From Campylobacter peloridis LMG 23910 (GTDB lineage: Bacteria > Campylobacterota > Campylobacteria > Campylobacterales > Campylobacteraceae): a stretch of DNA of 64,000 nucleotides. The notes under the pieces were generated by a model. The model was not told the DNA's origin. It searched no databases and saw only the letters and a list, made by a program, of their open reading frames with translations. Positions 23,758-32,060 of this stretch are shown here, one piece after another. The translations under genes were made by a program, and so were the position numbers. Numbering within the stretch: position 1 is the stretch's first letter; each line of letters starts with the position of its first letter. The stretch covers positions 930,001 to 994,000 of the forward strand of contig NZ_CP007766.1 of NCBI RefSeq assembly GCF_000816785.1, written 5' to 3'.

Positions 23758-26679
23758 ATGAAAACATTAGAAGATATCAAAGCTATGAGTTTTGAAGAAA
23801 AAATGCAAATTCAAAAACAATTATTTGATTTTATTAGTAATAATGACTTAGAAAATGTTAAAAATCTTTTAAAAGATTATCCCATAAAAGAAAGCTTTTA
23901 TGAGGCACATTTTACATACCATCATAATAATGAAGATTATGAGCTATCTTTATTTGATCCAGCAGCAAGCTTATTAAGGGCCGCATTTGCTTGTGAAGAA
24001 AATAATAATGATTTTTCTATTTTAGATTATTTATTTGATGAGTATGGTTTAAGTTTAAAAGATCCTAAATATAATTTTGCTTTTCCCGACATGAAACATA
24101 TCAAAGAAGCTAATGAAAAATACATCTTAATGAAAGAAGTAGAAGGCGAGCCTAATATTTATAAAAACGCTCTAATCTACGCATATATACTCAATGCTAA
24201 AAACCCAAATTCTCAAATCATACAATATCTAGTCAATCGTGGAGCTAAATTTGAAGTGCATAATGAAGGATTTTCCGGTAGAACTCCTATGCATTTTTGG
24301 GTTATGCAAAATAATTATGAATTATTAGAACTAGCTATTAAAGGAGGAGCTAATGTAGATATGCAAACCCGACTTATTCAAGAGAGTGAACACAATGAAA
24401 CTCTTTTATTTGAAGCTGTAAGCGAACCTGAAACTTATAAGGTTACAAAGCTTTTAATCGAACTTGGAGCTAATGTGAATTTTGCTACCCCAAGAACTCC
24501 TTTAGATGATGCAAGAGGATCTAGAAATAAAAAGCTTTTAAAAGATGCAGGAGCAATGACTTCAGAGCAAATTAGAAAAAAATATAATTTACCAGCATAT
24601 GATTCTTCTCATTGTGAAATTAATGGAAAAACTGACTTTGATTTATTGGGTAAATATCGTGATGAATGCTCCAAACTTTTAAACGATGCTATAAAAAAGG
24701 CTAAGGAGAATGGAGAAAAAAAAGATGTAAATAAAGTTTCAACACAAGAAACTACAATAATTTTAGGAAAAACTCCTAAAGAGCTTATAGATGCTGTACA
24801 AAATTTTAAAGTTTTAAAAGCTTTAAATTTATTACAAAATGGCACTATTAAAAGCATAGACAAAGACATTTTAAAAATATGTGATGATGCTATAAATGAG
24901 TTAATCGATAAAGTTGTAGTAGATTCTAACAAAGGTAAAAATATAGGAGATGGTATTTATATAGAATTTAGTGAATTTATTTGCATTGATTATAATAATG
25001 ATGGTTATAAAGATTATAGCAAGAGCGTAAGGAAAGAACTTAAAAAAAGCAGTCTTTACGAACTAAGAAAGATTTTAGAAGATATTATAAAAGGTAAAAG
25101 CATAGAAAGCACTTTGCGCGATTGTGCTTTTTATGATAAAAAAGGCAAATTTAAACCAAAACATCCAAATCTTTGCTATATTCCATTTAATCTTTTTGAA
25201 TTAAAAATATTAGTAGAGATGGAATTTATATCTTTAGGGCAAATTGATTTAAGTTATATAAAAGACCTAAATCAACTTTTTGCTAGTTATTCTATGGAAA
25301 TCATTCATTTGCATACAAATAGGAAAGATTTTAGCGGGATAGAGTCTTGGGATGTGAGCCAAATCAAATACATGAATGGACTTTTTAAAGGATTAAAAGA
25401 TTTTAATGCAAACTTAAGCAAGTGGAAAGTTACAAATGTAAAAGATTTTGAAGATATGTTTTGTGATTGTGAGTCTTTTAAAAGTGATTTATCTAAATGG
25501 AAACCAAAAAAAGCTGAAAATATCAATTCTATGTTTCATGGAGCAAAATCTTTTGACTGCGATTTAAGCGAATGGAATCTACCAAGCGAATTAGTAGAAC
25601 AATCAAACAATATATTTAGCGACTGCCCTTTACAAAATAATCCACCTTCATGGTATAAAGCAGTATTTGATATGGATAATCCAAGCTATGAATTATTATG
25701 TAAGCTTGTTAAGGCGCGTGATTATAAGCAGGCTAAGATTATTTTAGAAAAAATAATTCCTTTGCAAAATGAACAATACAAACATATCACTCAGCTTTGT
25801 TTTTATGTACCAAAAGGAACGACAAGCAATGCAATGCCAGATGAGGATTTTTTTAGTACTCTTGTAAAAAATGCAAAATCTCAAGGCTTTCATATTCCTA
25901 TTAGTGATGAAGTGATGCATACTTGTTTGCGTTTTGATAAACTAGAATATGCTAAATTTCTTAGAACATTAGGCTATAAAGTAGTAATTACTAAAGAAAA
26001 CAAATTTGGTTTATCTGTTGCATTAGAACATAAGTTGAGCACAGAAATTAAAAATATTTTAGAGTTTATCTTGGATAATCTTGATAGTAAAATCGATACT
26101 ACATTTTTTGAAAATATTAGACTTAATCAAACGCCTAATATAAGATTTTGCGATGCAGATGATGAAACACTTGATTTTTTCTTTCAAGAATTAATAAAGC
26201 GTTACCCTAAAGAGATGCTTGATGAAAAACTACTAGTTATGTTTGTGCATAGCGATCTTATTTATTTACTTTTTAAACATGGATTAAAAATAGATTTAAA
26301 AAATATACCATATGATCTAAATATAGTAGGAAGGTATTACTTAGCGCCGATTCAGAAAATGCTCGCTTATGAAGTAAAGGGAAGAGTATCAAGATTTTTA
26401 CAGCTTTTAAGACATAATTTATTGCGTGCAGATTCTATTATAGAATATCATACTGGAGTAAAAGCCCCTGCGTTGCTTATTTTTTTAGATAATTTTAAGG
26501 ATAGATTAGACCTTGATGGTAAAGAATACCCAATAAAAGACATTTTAATAGAATTTGCAAGTCATAATGTAGATATACAAAAGCTTGGAACTTTTTATGA
26601 TAAAGATTTTTATGAAATTTTAAAACAAAGTCAATACGAAAAAGAAATATTAGCACTTTTTCAAAAACCTAAAGGATAG
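23758..26679 (+). CDS. Ankyrin protein fused to BspA-like (DUF285) repeats, 973 residues
   Basis: Residues 1-316 equal the ankyrin proteins nearby. Where those stop ('KKAKENE'), this frame continues ('KKAKENGEKKDV'). Residues about 510-615 hold BspA-like/DUF285 repeats with the typical 'W' and 'M/LF' spacing: 'GIESWDVSQIKYMNGLF', 'NLSKWKVTNVKDFEDMF' and 'DLSKWKPKKAENINSMF'. The remaining 340 residues are helical and may be diverged ankyrin-like repeats. No signal peptide is seen, so surface display through Sec is unlikely. The last codons (KPKG, stop, then AAAATG) match the PoNe effector end, and a PoNi gene follows, so the 3' end is a recombination joint. Confidence 0.8.
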   Translation: MKTLEDIKAMSFEEKMQIQKQLFDFISNNDLENVKNLLKDYPIKESFYEAHFTYHHNNEDYELSLFDPAASLLRAAFACEENNNDFSILDYLFDEYGLSLKDPKYNFAFPDMKHIKEANEKYILMKEVEGEPNIYKNALIYAYILNAKNPNSQIIQYLVNRGAKFEVHNEGFSGRTPMHFWVMQNNYELLELAIKGGANVDMQTRLIQESEHNETLLFEAVSEPETYKVTKLLIELGANVNFATPRTPLDDARGSRNKKLLKDAGAMTSEQIRKKYNLPAYDSSHCEINGKTDFDLLGKYRDECSKLLNDAIKKAKENGEKKDVNKVSTQETTIILGKTPKELIDAVQNFKVLKALNLLQNGTIKSIDKDILKICDDAINELIDKVVVDSNKGKNIGDGIYIEFSEFICIDYNNDGYKDYSKSVRKELKKSSLYELRKILEDIIKGKSIESTLRDCAFYDKKGKFKPKHPNLCYIPFNLFELKILVEMEFISLGQIDLSYIKDLNQLFASYSMEIIHLHTNRKDFSGIESWDVSQIKYMNGLFKGLKDFNANLSKWKVTNVKDFEDMFCDCESFKSDLSKWKPKKAENINSMFHGAKSFDCDLSEWNLPSELVEQSNNIFSDCPLQNNPPSWYKAVFDMDNPSYELLCKLVKARDYKQAKIILEKIIPLQNEQYKHITQLCFYVPKGTTSNAMPDEDFFSTLVKNAKSQGFHIPISDEVMHTCLRFDKLEYAKFLRTLGYKVVITKENKFGLSVALEHKLSTEIKNILEFILDNLDSKIDTTFFENIRLNQTPNIRFCDADDETLDFFFQELIKRYPKEMLDEKLLVMFVHSDLIYLLFKHGLKIDLKNIPYDLNIVGRYYLAPIQKMLAYEVKGRVSRFLQLLRHNLLRADSIIEYHTGVKAPALLIFLDNFKDRLDLDGKEYPIKDILIEFASHNVDIQKLGTFYDKDFYEILKQSQYEKEILALFQKPKG

Positions 26680-26682
26680 AAA

Positions 26683-27333
26683 ATGTTAAGAAATACTAAG
26701 AAAGATGAAGCGTATTTTACTGAACGTATATTAGAATGGGAAGAAGAAGTTAAAGAAGATGAAAAAAGACTCTTAGAACTTCCACTAGGAGATGAAAGAA
26801 GGGAAAATTATTTTTTTTCTATAACAGATGGAAAAAAATGTATTGCTTTAGATAAATACTCTCGCGGTGATGATATAAACATAGTTAAAAAAGATTTAGA
26901 AGCATACATACTAGAAAAAGAAAAAAATCGTTTAGAATTTGCAATTGATATTGGCTATTACAGGGGAAATGCTATTGAACTTTGCGTTAGAGTATTATTA
27001 GATATGGATACTACTTGTTTGCTAGAATTAATAGAAGAAGATGAGAGAAAAAGAAGGGATATACTCAATAGAGATTGGTTTTTACATTTTATAGGTTCTA
27101 AGGGTAAGAAGTTAAATTTAGAACGCAAATGTGCTTGCAAAGAACATGAACTGATTAAAGAATTTATAGCCACACAAGATATTGAGTTTTTACATAAATA
27201 TATGAAAAAACATACAAGGTTAAGGGATCCTTTAGATACCTGGGATCTTGAAGGTGCTGCAATTGTAAAACTAATGAATTTGGATAAAGAAGAATTTAAA
27301 CAGTATAAATACTTTCCTTATGATTTAATATAA
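26683..27333 (+). CDS. PoNi-type immunity protein, copy without an adjacent PoNe
   Basis: The protein is identical to the 5546 and 30374 copies (216 residues, DUF1910/DUF1911 layout). Here it follows the ankyrin/BspA gene instead of a PoNe DNase, joined at the bases coding KPKG-stop. It is an orphan antidote by position, although PoNe copies elsewhere in the window can be its targets. A hairpin six bases after the stop separates it from the next PAAR-like gene. Confidence 0.87.
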   Translation: MLRNTKKDEAYFTERILEWEEEVKEDEKRLLELPLGDERRENYFFSITDGKKCIALDKYSRGDDINIVKKDLEAYILEKEKNRLEFAIDIGYYRGNAIELCVRVLLDMDTTCLLELIEEDERKRRDILNRDWFLHFIGSKGKKLNLERKCACKEHELIKEFIATQDIEFLHKYMKKHTRLRDPLDTWDLEGAAIVKLMNLDKEEFKQYKYFPYDLI

Positions 27334-27338
27334 TCTTA

Positions 27339-27356
27339 GTGGGTTTAAAAACCCAC
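27339..27356 (+). terminator. Hairpin between PoNi and PAAR-like gene
   Basis: GTGGGTT/AACCCAC stem with TAAA loop, then AAGGCTTTTT and the ATG at 27367. Here it follows an intact PoNi gene, showing the original context of the hairpin. Confidence 0.5.
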
Positions 27357-27366
27357 AAGGCTTTTT

Positions 27367-28323
27367 ATGGCTAAAAAAAGAAAAATAACTCTTCCTAGAA
27401 TAGAAGATATTGATATAAGTCCCGATACTTCTTGTTTGCATCCTATATTAGAAGATAATACTTTATTGTGTATACATGGAGGTAAGGTTAAGTTAAAAGC
27501 AAAGAATGCTAAAAGAATAAAATCAGACAATGTTCCTATTATGCTTAATAACGAAATACAAGGAGCTAGTATAAGTGGATGTGTAAATCCACCTATGCTA
27601 GGAGGACCTTGTACTAAAGTAGCTTTAGTATTTGCTCATACTTATTCAAATCATAAAGTAAATCATAAACATTCTGTATTACAAATGGGTTTAATAGGGG
27701 TAAGTAATAAAGGTTATCCTATATTAGCTATACCTAAGAAAAATAAGATTAAATTTGCTTTAGCTAAAATACAAGCTAATCCTCTTGCTAAGATTAAATG
27801 GGACAAGATAAGATGGGAAGGGATAGGAGGTAAGCTAAAAGCAGCACAAAGAAGGAGAAGAGAAAAAAGTAAAGAGAAAGCAAAAATGCTTTTATATTTG
27901 GAAAATGAAAATAAAAAAGGTAGGGTAAGCGATAAAGAAGTTCATCTTTATAAACATAATGGAATATGGCCTAAAGATACTCCAAAACCTAGAAGTCCTG
28001 ATTATATTCTTGAAGATGGGGAGATTATTTTAAATATCAAACAAAGAGCCATGGAAATAAAAAATACTTTAAATGGAGGACATAATAGTGTTTCTATAAA
28101 GACAAAAGATAAACTCACCAGATATGATTTAGATGGTAAACCACATTATGAGAAGACATCAAAGAGAATAATTGATACACCTCATAAAATAGAATATACT
28201 AAACATATAAATCCTCAAGATCCAACAAAGTATAGAATGTCACAGGGTTTAGTAGAGCCAATATCTCATAAAGATTTAGATATTGTAGAAAATTATTTAA
28301 AAAGGCAAAATAATGAAATTTGA
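27367..28323 (+). CDS. PAAR-like T6SS effector with Ntox24-like toxin
   Basis: Residues 1-155 are the PAAR-like domain, then the basic linker 'RRRREKSKEKAK' shared with the 16928 effector. The C-terminal 130 residues carry 'RYDLDGKPHYEKTSKRI' (252-268) and 'DTPHKIEY' (270-277), then 'LVEPISHKDLDIVENYL'. This fits the polymorphic toxin type 24 domain, with His260 and His273 in the signature positions; a ribonuclease-type activity is suspected for that family. The immunity gene overlaps the end by 11 bases. Confidence 0.8.
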   Translation: MAKKRKITLPRIEDIDISPDTSCLHPILEDNTLLCIHGGKVKLKAKNAKRIKSDNVPIMLNNEIQGASISGCVNPPMLGGPCTKVALVFAHTYSNHKVNHKHSVLQMGLIGVSNKGYPILAIPKKNKIKFALAKIQANPLAKIKWDKIRWEGIGGKLKAAQRRRREKSKEKAKMLLYLENENKKGRVSDKEVHLYKHNGIWPKDTPKPRSPDYILEDGEIILNIKQRAMEIKNTLNGGHNSVSIKTKDKLTRYDLDGKPHYEKTSKRIIDTPHKIEYTKHINPQDPTKYRMSQGLVEPISHKDLDIVENYLKRQNNEI

Positions 28324-28699
28324 GAATTTAAAGCATGGAAGTTTATTCAAAAGAGAATTTTACCTTAAGGATGTAAAAATAGATTTGAAAAATGACTTTT
28401 TTGTTTATTCTATCACAATGAATGAAAAAACTTTAGAAATATTTTTTAAATCAGAAAAAAAAGATATACAAGATTTGCAAATTATTTTTTATGATTATAA
28501 GTTACTACATTCAAAATCATATTGTAAAAATTTTAATCAATTAGAAGCTAATTTTATAGATTTGATAAGAAATAATTGGGATGATATAACAGGCTATATT
28601 GAAAAAGAAGAAGAGATGTTGATAAACATATATTTTGATAATGATTTAGAATATATTACTTTAACTTGTAAGTATTTTAATATAGATTTTATAGACTAA
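28313..28699 (+). CDS. Probable immunity protein for the Ntox24-like effector
   Basis: A 128-residue soluble protein starting 11 bases inside the toxin gene, with AAAAAGG eight bases before the ATG. Strand-rich segments ('FFVYSITMNEKTLEIFF', 'DLQIIFYDYKLL') and an acidic C-terminal half fit a small antidote. I do not recognise its family. Position directly after the toxin is the main evidence. Confidence 0.65.
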   Translation: MKFENLKHGSLFKREFYLKDVKIDLKNDFFVYSITMNEKTLEIFFKSEKKDIQDLQIIFYDYKLLHSKSYCKNFNQLEANFIDLIRNNWDDITGYIEKEEEMLINIYFDNDLEYITLTCKYFNIDFID

Positions 28700-28710
28700 A
28701 CAAAGGATAA

Positions 28711-29283
28711 AAAACAACAAGAGAACAAGCAGAACTAATTATAGAAGAAGAAAAGTTGATTAATACAACTTGGTATCCTTCTTATAAACATTTAGGGGAA
28801 TATCATCTTACTATGTGGTTTAATCCTAACAATAATAAATATAAAACTTTCTATGTTGGAGAAAGGGGGGAGTGTTAGTCTTAACTATTCTTTTGATAGT
28901 GAAAAAGAAGCTATTGATAAAATGTTGCAGATGAATTATATGCGAAAAAATATGATGGAAAAGATATTAAAGAATATCTAACAAAAGAAGTAGCACTAAG
29001 AATCATCAAAGAAGAAAATTTAGAAGTGATTTGGTATGATGAAGCACTTAAACCAATGCGAGCAGGTATCAAACACGATAAACAAAGAGATAAATATATT
29101 TCTTTTATCACTAATGCTAAAGCAGAAATTATAGAATACAGAAGTATTGAGTTTGATGGGGAAGTTATTATATTTTTAGAAAAATATAATTACACTTCTA
29201 CCTATAACGATGAATTTCTAGCCCTTTATGCTCTTATCAATCGTGCCAGAATGATTAAACAAAATAAGATTAGCTTTATATAA
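28711..29283 (+). pseudogene. Broken two-domain immunity gene (Imm59-like), copy 3
   Basis: This is the same damaged gene as at 566 and 3884, with the same lost start and A deletion. One extra G (six instead of five at about 28866-28871) adds a second frameshift, ending the first part at 28877-28879. The two shifts cancel at the far end but leave a stop between them. The PoNi tail scar follows at 29279-29308. Confidence 0.75.
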
Positions 29284-29313
29284 ATACTTTCCTTATGATT
29301 TAATATAATCTTA

Positions 29314-29331
29314 GTGGGTTTAAAAACCCAC
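29314..29331 (+). terminator. Hairpin upstream of third PoNe effector
   Basis: The same GTGGGTT/AACCCAC hairpin with TAAA loop before AAGGCTTTTT and the ATG at 29342. Confidence 0.5.
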
Positions 29332-29341
29332 AAGGCTTTTT

Positions 29342-30370
29342 ATGGCTAAAAAAAGAAAAATAACTCTTCCTAGAATAGAAGATATTGATATAAGTCCTGA
29401 TACTTCTTGTTTGCATCCTATATTAGAAGATAATACTTTATTGTGTATACATGGAGGTAAGGTTAAGTTAAAAGCAAAGAATGCTAAAAGAATAAAATCA
29501 GATAATGTTCCTATTATGCTTAATAACGAAATACAAGGAGCTAGTATAAGTGGATGTGTAAATCCACCTATGCTAGGAGGACCTTGTACTAAAGTAGCTT
29601 TAGTATTTGCTCATACTTATTCAAATCATAAAGTAAATCATAAACATTCTGTATTACAAATGGGTTTAATAGGGGTAAGTAATAAAGGTTATCCTATATT
29701 AGCTATACCTAAGAAAAATAAGATTAAATTTGCTTTAGCTAAAATACAAGCTAATCCTCTTGCTAAGATTAAATGGGACAAGATAAGATGGGAAGGGATA
29801 GGAGGTAAGCTAAAAGCAGCACAAAGAAGAAAACAAGTAAATAAACAACAAGTATTTTTAAAAGAAGTTCAAGCACAACAAAAAGAAGCTAAAAAAGTTT
29901 TAGCAAATATGGAAAAAAAGATACAAAAATTAAATGGCATTGATAAATTAAGCAATAAACAAAAAGGAAATTATGGCGAAGCTAAAATGCATTTGCATTA
30001 TTTAAATCAAGGCTATAAAAGAATTAGCTTAAACAAAGTTCAAGGACTTGATGATAAAATTCATCAAGGAATTGATGGAATTTATTATAACCCCAATAAA
30101 AATCCAAAATATATCATCGCAGAAGCTAAGTTTGGAACAAGCAAGTTAAATAGAAAAACTAAGCAAATGAGTGATGATTGGATAACAGAAAAGGATAAAA
30201 ATAGACTTGGTATTGTAGGGGAAAAACAAGCAAAGGAAATAAAAAAACTTCTTAAGGAAAATAGCAATGATGAAATCAGAAAAGATTTATTTCATGTTGA
30301 TGAAGGAGGCAAAGAAACCATTCATTATTTAGATAAAGATGCAAATAAAATTAAAAAACCTAAAGGATAG
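29342..30370 (+). CDS. PAAR-like T6SS effector with PoNe-type DNase, copy 3
   Basis: This encodes the same 342-residue protein as 4514 and 18470. The PAAR-like domain (1-155) is followed by the PD-(D/E)XK nuclease with Glu213, Asp245 and Glu261/Lys263. It is part of the 4.86-kb duplication and sits four genes upstream of the second vgrG, which may carry it. Confidence 0.88.
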   Translation: MAKKRKITLPRIEDIDISPDTSCLHPILEDNTLLCIHGGKVKLKAKNAKRIKSDNVPIMLNNEIQGASISGCVNPPMLGGPCTKVALVFAHTYSNHKVNHKHSVLQMGLIGVSNKGYPILAIPKKNKIKFALAKIQANPLAKIKWDKIRWEGIGGKLKAAQRRKQVNKQQVFLKEVQAQQKEAKKVLANMEKKIQKLNGIDKLSNKQKGNYGEAKMHLHYLNQGYKRISLNKVQGLDDKIHQGIDGIYYNPNKNPKYIIAEAKFGTSKLNRKTKQMSDDWITEKDKNRLGIVGEKQAKEIKKLLKENSNDEIRKDLFHVDEGGKETIHYLDKDANKIKKPKG

Positions 30371-30373
30371 AAA

Positions 30374-31024
30374 ATGTTAAGAAATACTAAGAAAGATGAA
30401 GCGTATTTTACTGAACGTATATTAGAATGGGAAGAAGAAGTTAAAGAAGATGAAAAAAGACTCTTAGAACTTCCACTAGGAGATGAAAGAAGGGAAAATT
30501 ATTTTTTTTCTATAACAGATGGAAAAAAATGTATTGCTTTAGATAAATACTCTCGCGGTGATGATATAAACATAGTTAAAAAAGATTTAGAAGCATACAT
30601 ACTAGAAAAAGAAAAAAATCGTTTAGAATTTGCAATTGATATTGGCTATTACAGGGGAAATGCTATTGAACTTTGCGTTAGAGTATTATTAGATATGGAT
30701 ACTACTTGTTTGCTAGAATTAATAGAAGAAGATGAGAGAAAAAGAAGGGATATACTCAATAGAGATTGGTTTTTACATTTTATAGGTTCTAAGGGTAAGA
30801 AGTTAAATTTAGAACGCAAATGTGCTTGCAAAGAACATGAACTGATTAAAGAATTTATAGCCACACAAGATATTGAGTTTTTACATAAATATATGAAAAA
30901 ACATACAAGGTTAAGGGATCCTTTAGATACCTGGGATCTTGAAGGTGCTGCAATTGTAAAACTAATGAATTTGGATAAAGAAGAATTTAAACAGTATAAA
31001 TACTTTCCTTATGATTTAATATAA
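30374..31024 (+). CDS. PoNi-type immunity protein, copy next to third PoNe
   Basis: A 216-residue protein identical to the 5546 and 26683 copies, three bases after the DNase stop. It is the cognate antidote by position. Confidence 0.88.
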   Translation: MLRNTKKDEAYFTERILEWEEEVKEDEKRLLELPLGDERRENYFFSITDGKKCIALDKYSRGDDINIVKKDLEAYILEKEKNRLEFAIDIGYYRGNAIELCVRVLLDMDTTCLLELIEEDERKRRDILNRDWFLHFIGSKGKKLNLERKCACKEHELIKEFIATQDIEFLHKYMKKHTRLRDPLDTWDLEGAAIVKLMNLDKEEFKQYKYFPYDLI

Positions 31025-31035
31025 AATTTCTTAGT

Positions 31036-31041
31036 TATAAT
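31036..31041 (+). promoter_or_regulatory. Candidate -10 box of the second intact vgrG operon
   Basis: TATAAT lies 28 bases before the ATG at 31069, identical in context to 6208. Confidence 0.4.
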
Positions 31042-31068
31042 TTCATTTTATATTTAAGGAAAAAATTT

Positions 31069-31419
31069 ATGAAAGATTTAAAACTTTTACAAAAGCGTTG
31101 GGAAGAAGCTTATGAGGCTATGCCTAAACTTTATGATGCATTAGACAAAACAATAGTAAATTTTACTCTTAGTGAAGATACAGATACTATTTTATTTAAA
31201 GAACCTTGGGAAAATTTTGAACTAGATGATGAAAATGAAGAAGTAGAATGGAGGTTAAGTTTTTTTAGTATTAGCGAAGATAAACCTCTAGGATATTTAG
31301 AATATAAAGAAGCTTTAGAAAAATTACAAGAATTTGCTTTAATACAATCAGAAGAAAGAATTTTAATTAGAGCTATAAATTTAAAAGAACTTAAAAATTT
31401 AAGATTGAAAGAACTATGA
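31069..31419 (+). CDS. VgrG-linked small acidic protein, copy 3
   Basis: A 116-residue protein identical to the 6241 product. It has AAGGA before the ATG and an ATGA overlap with the next gene. Function unknown; constant linkage to vgrG suggests a spike-assembly role. Confidence 0.75.
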   Translation: MKDLKLLQKRWEEAYEAMPKLYDALDKTIVNFTLSEDTDTILFKEPWENFELDDENEEVEWRLSFFSISEDKPLGYLEYKEALEKLQEFALIQSEERILIRAINLKELKNLRLKEL

Positions 31420-32060
31420 TACTTCCTCAACCCATATTTTTAAATAAACTTATGCAATTTTTATCTAGTGAAAATTTAAATCTAAATAGTTTTAAAAAAG
31501 ATATAGAAAACATAATCTCTAAAAAAGACTTACAAATTTTATTAGATTTAAATACAAAAATTATGGGTATTGCTAAAATAATTATTCAAGATAAAAAAGA
31601 AATTAATATACTGCTGCCACAATCTAATAAAGAGCATAAATTACAATATACACCTACAAAATTAGAAATTAAAAAAGATTTTGAAATTAAACTTGATAGC
31701 TTGGAAAATTGTAGCAACAAACAATTATTAGATATCATTAAACAAGAATATCCAAATAATATAGTAAAAGAACTAACTATTAATCTATCAAAAGAAAAAA
31801 TAAAAATACTTTTCATTGTCAATGAAATACCAAAATTTTTAAAATCTATATACAAAGAATGTGATTTTAAAGATTACGGCTTAATGAACTATATCGAATT
31901 TGATAAAATTTTTAATCTTAAAATAGAAGATTTTAGATATTTTACGCTTGTTACACCCTTTGGGGCAAAAAAAATACAATTGTATTGGATAAATGAATAT
32001 GAAAATCTTCAAGAAACACTCAATTGTATTTCAATCCCAATACCAACAAAGGTTTTTTAA
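31416..32060 (+). CDS. VgrG-linked protein of unknown function, copy 2
   Basis: A 214-residue protein identical to the 6588 product, ending in a one-base overlap with vgrG. No family recognised. See the 6588 entry for the visible features. Confidence 0.75.
   Translation: MILPQPIFLNKLMQFLSSENLNLNSFKKDIENIISKKDLQILLDLNTKIMGIAKIIIQDKKEINILLPQSNKEHKLQYTPTKLEIKKDFEIKLDSLENCSNKQLLDIIKQEYPNNIVKELTINLSKEKIKILFIVNEIPKFLKSIYKECDFKDYGLMNYIEFDKIFNLKIEDFRYFTLVTPFGAKKIQLYWINEYENLQETLNCISIPIPTKVF

Noticed and set aside
28866-28871. G-run length difference (5 against 6) as a phase-variation switch
   Set aside because: The run is much shorter than the 8-11 G tracts used for phase variation in Campylobacter, and the gene is broken elsewhere in all copies.
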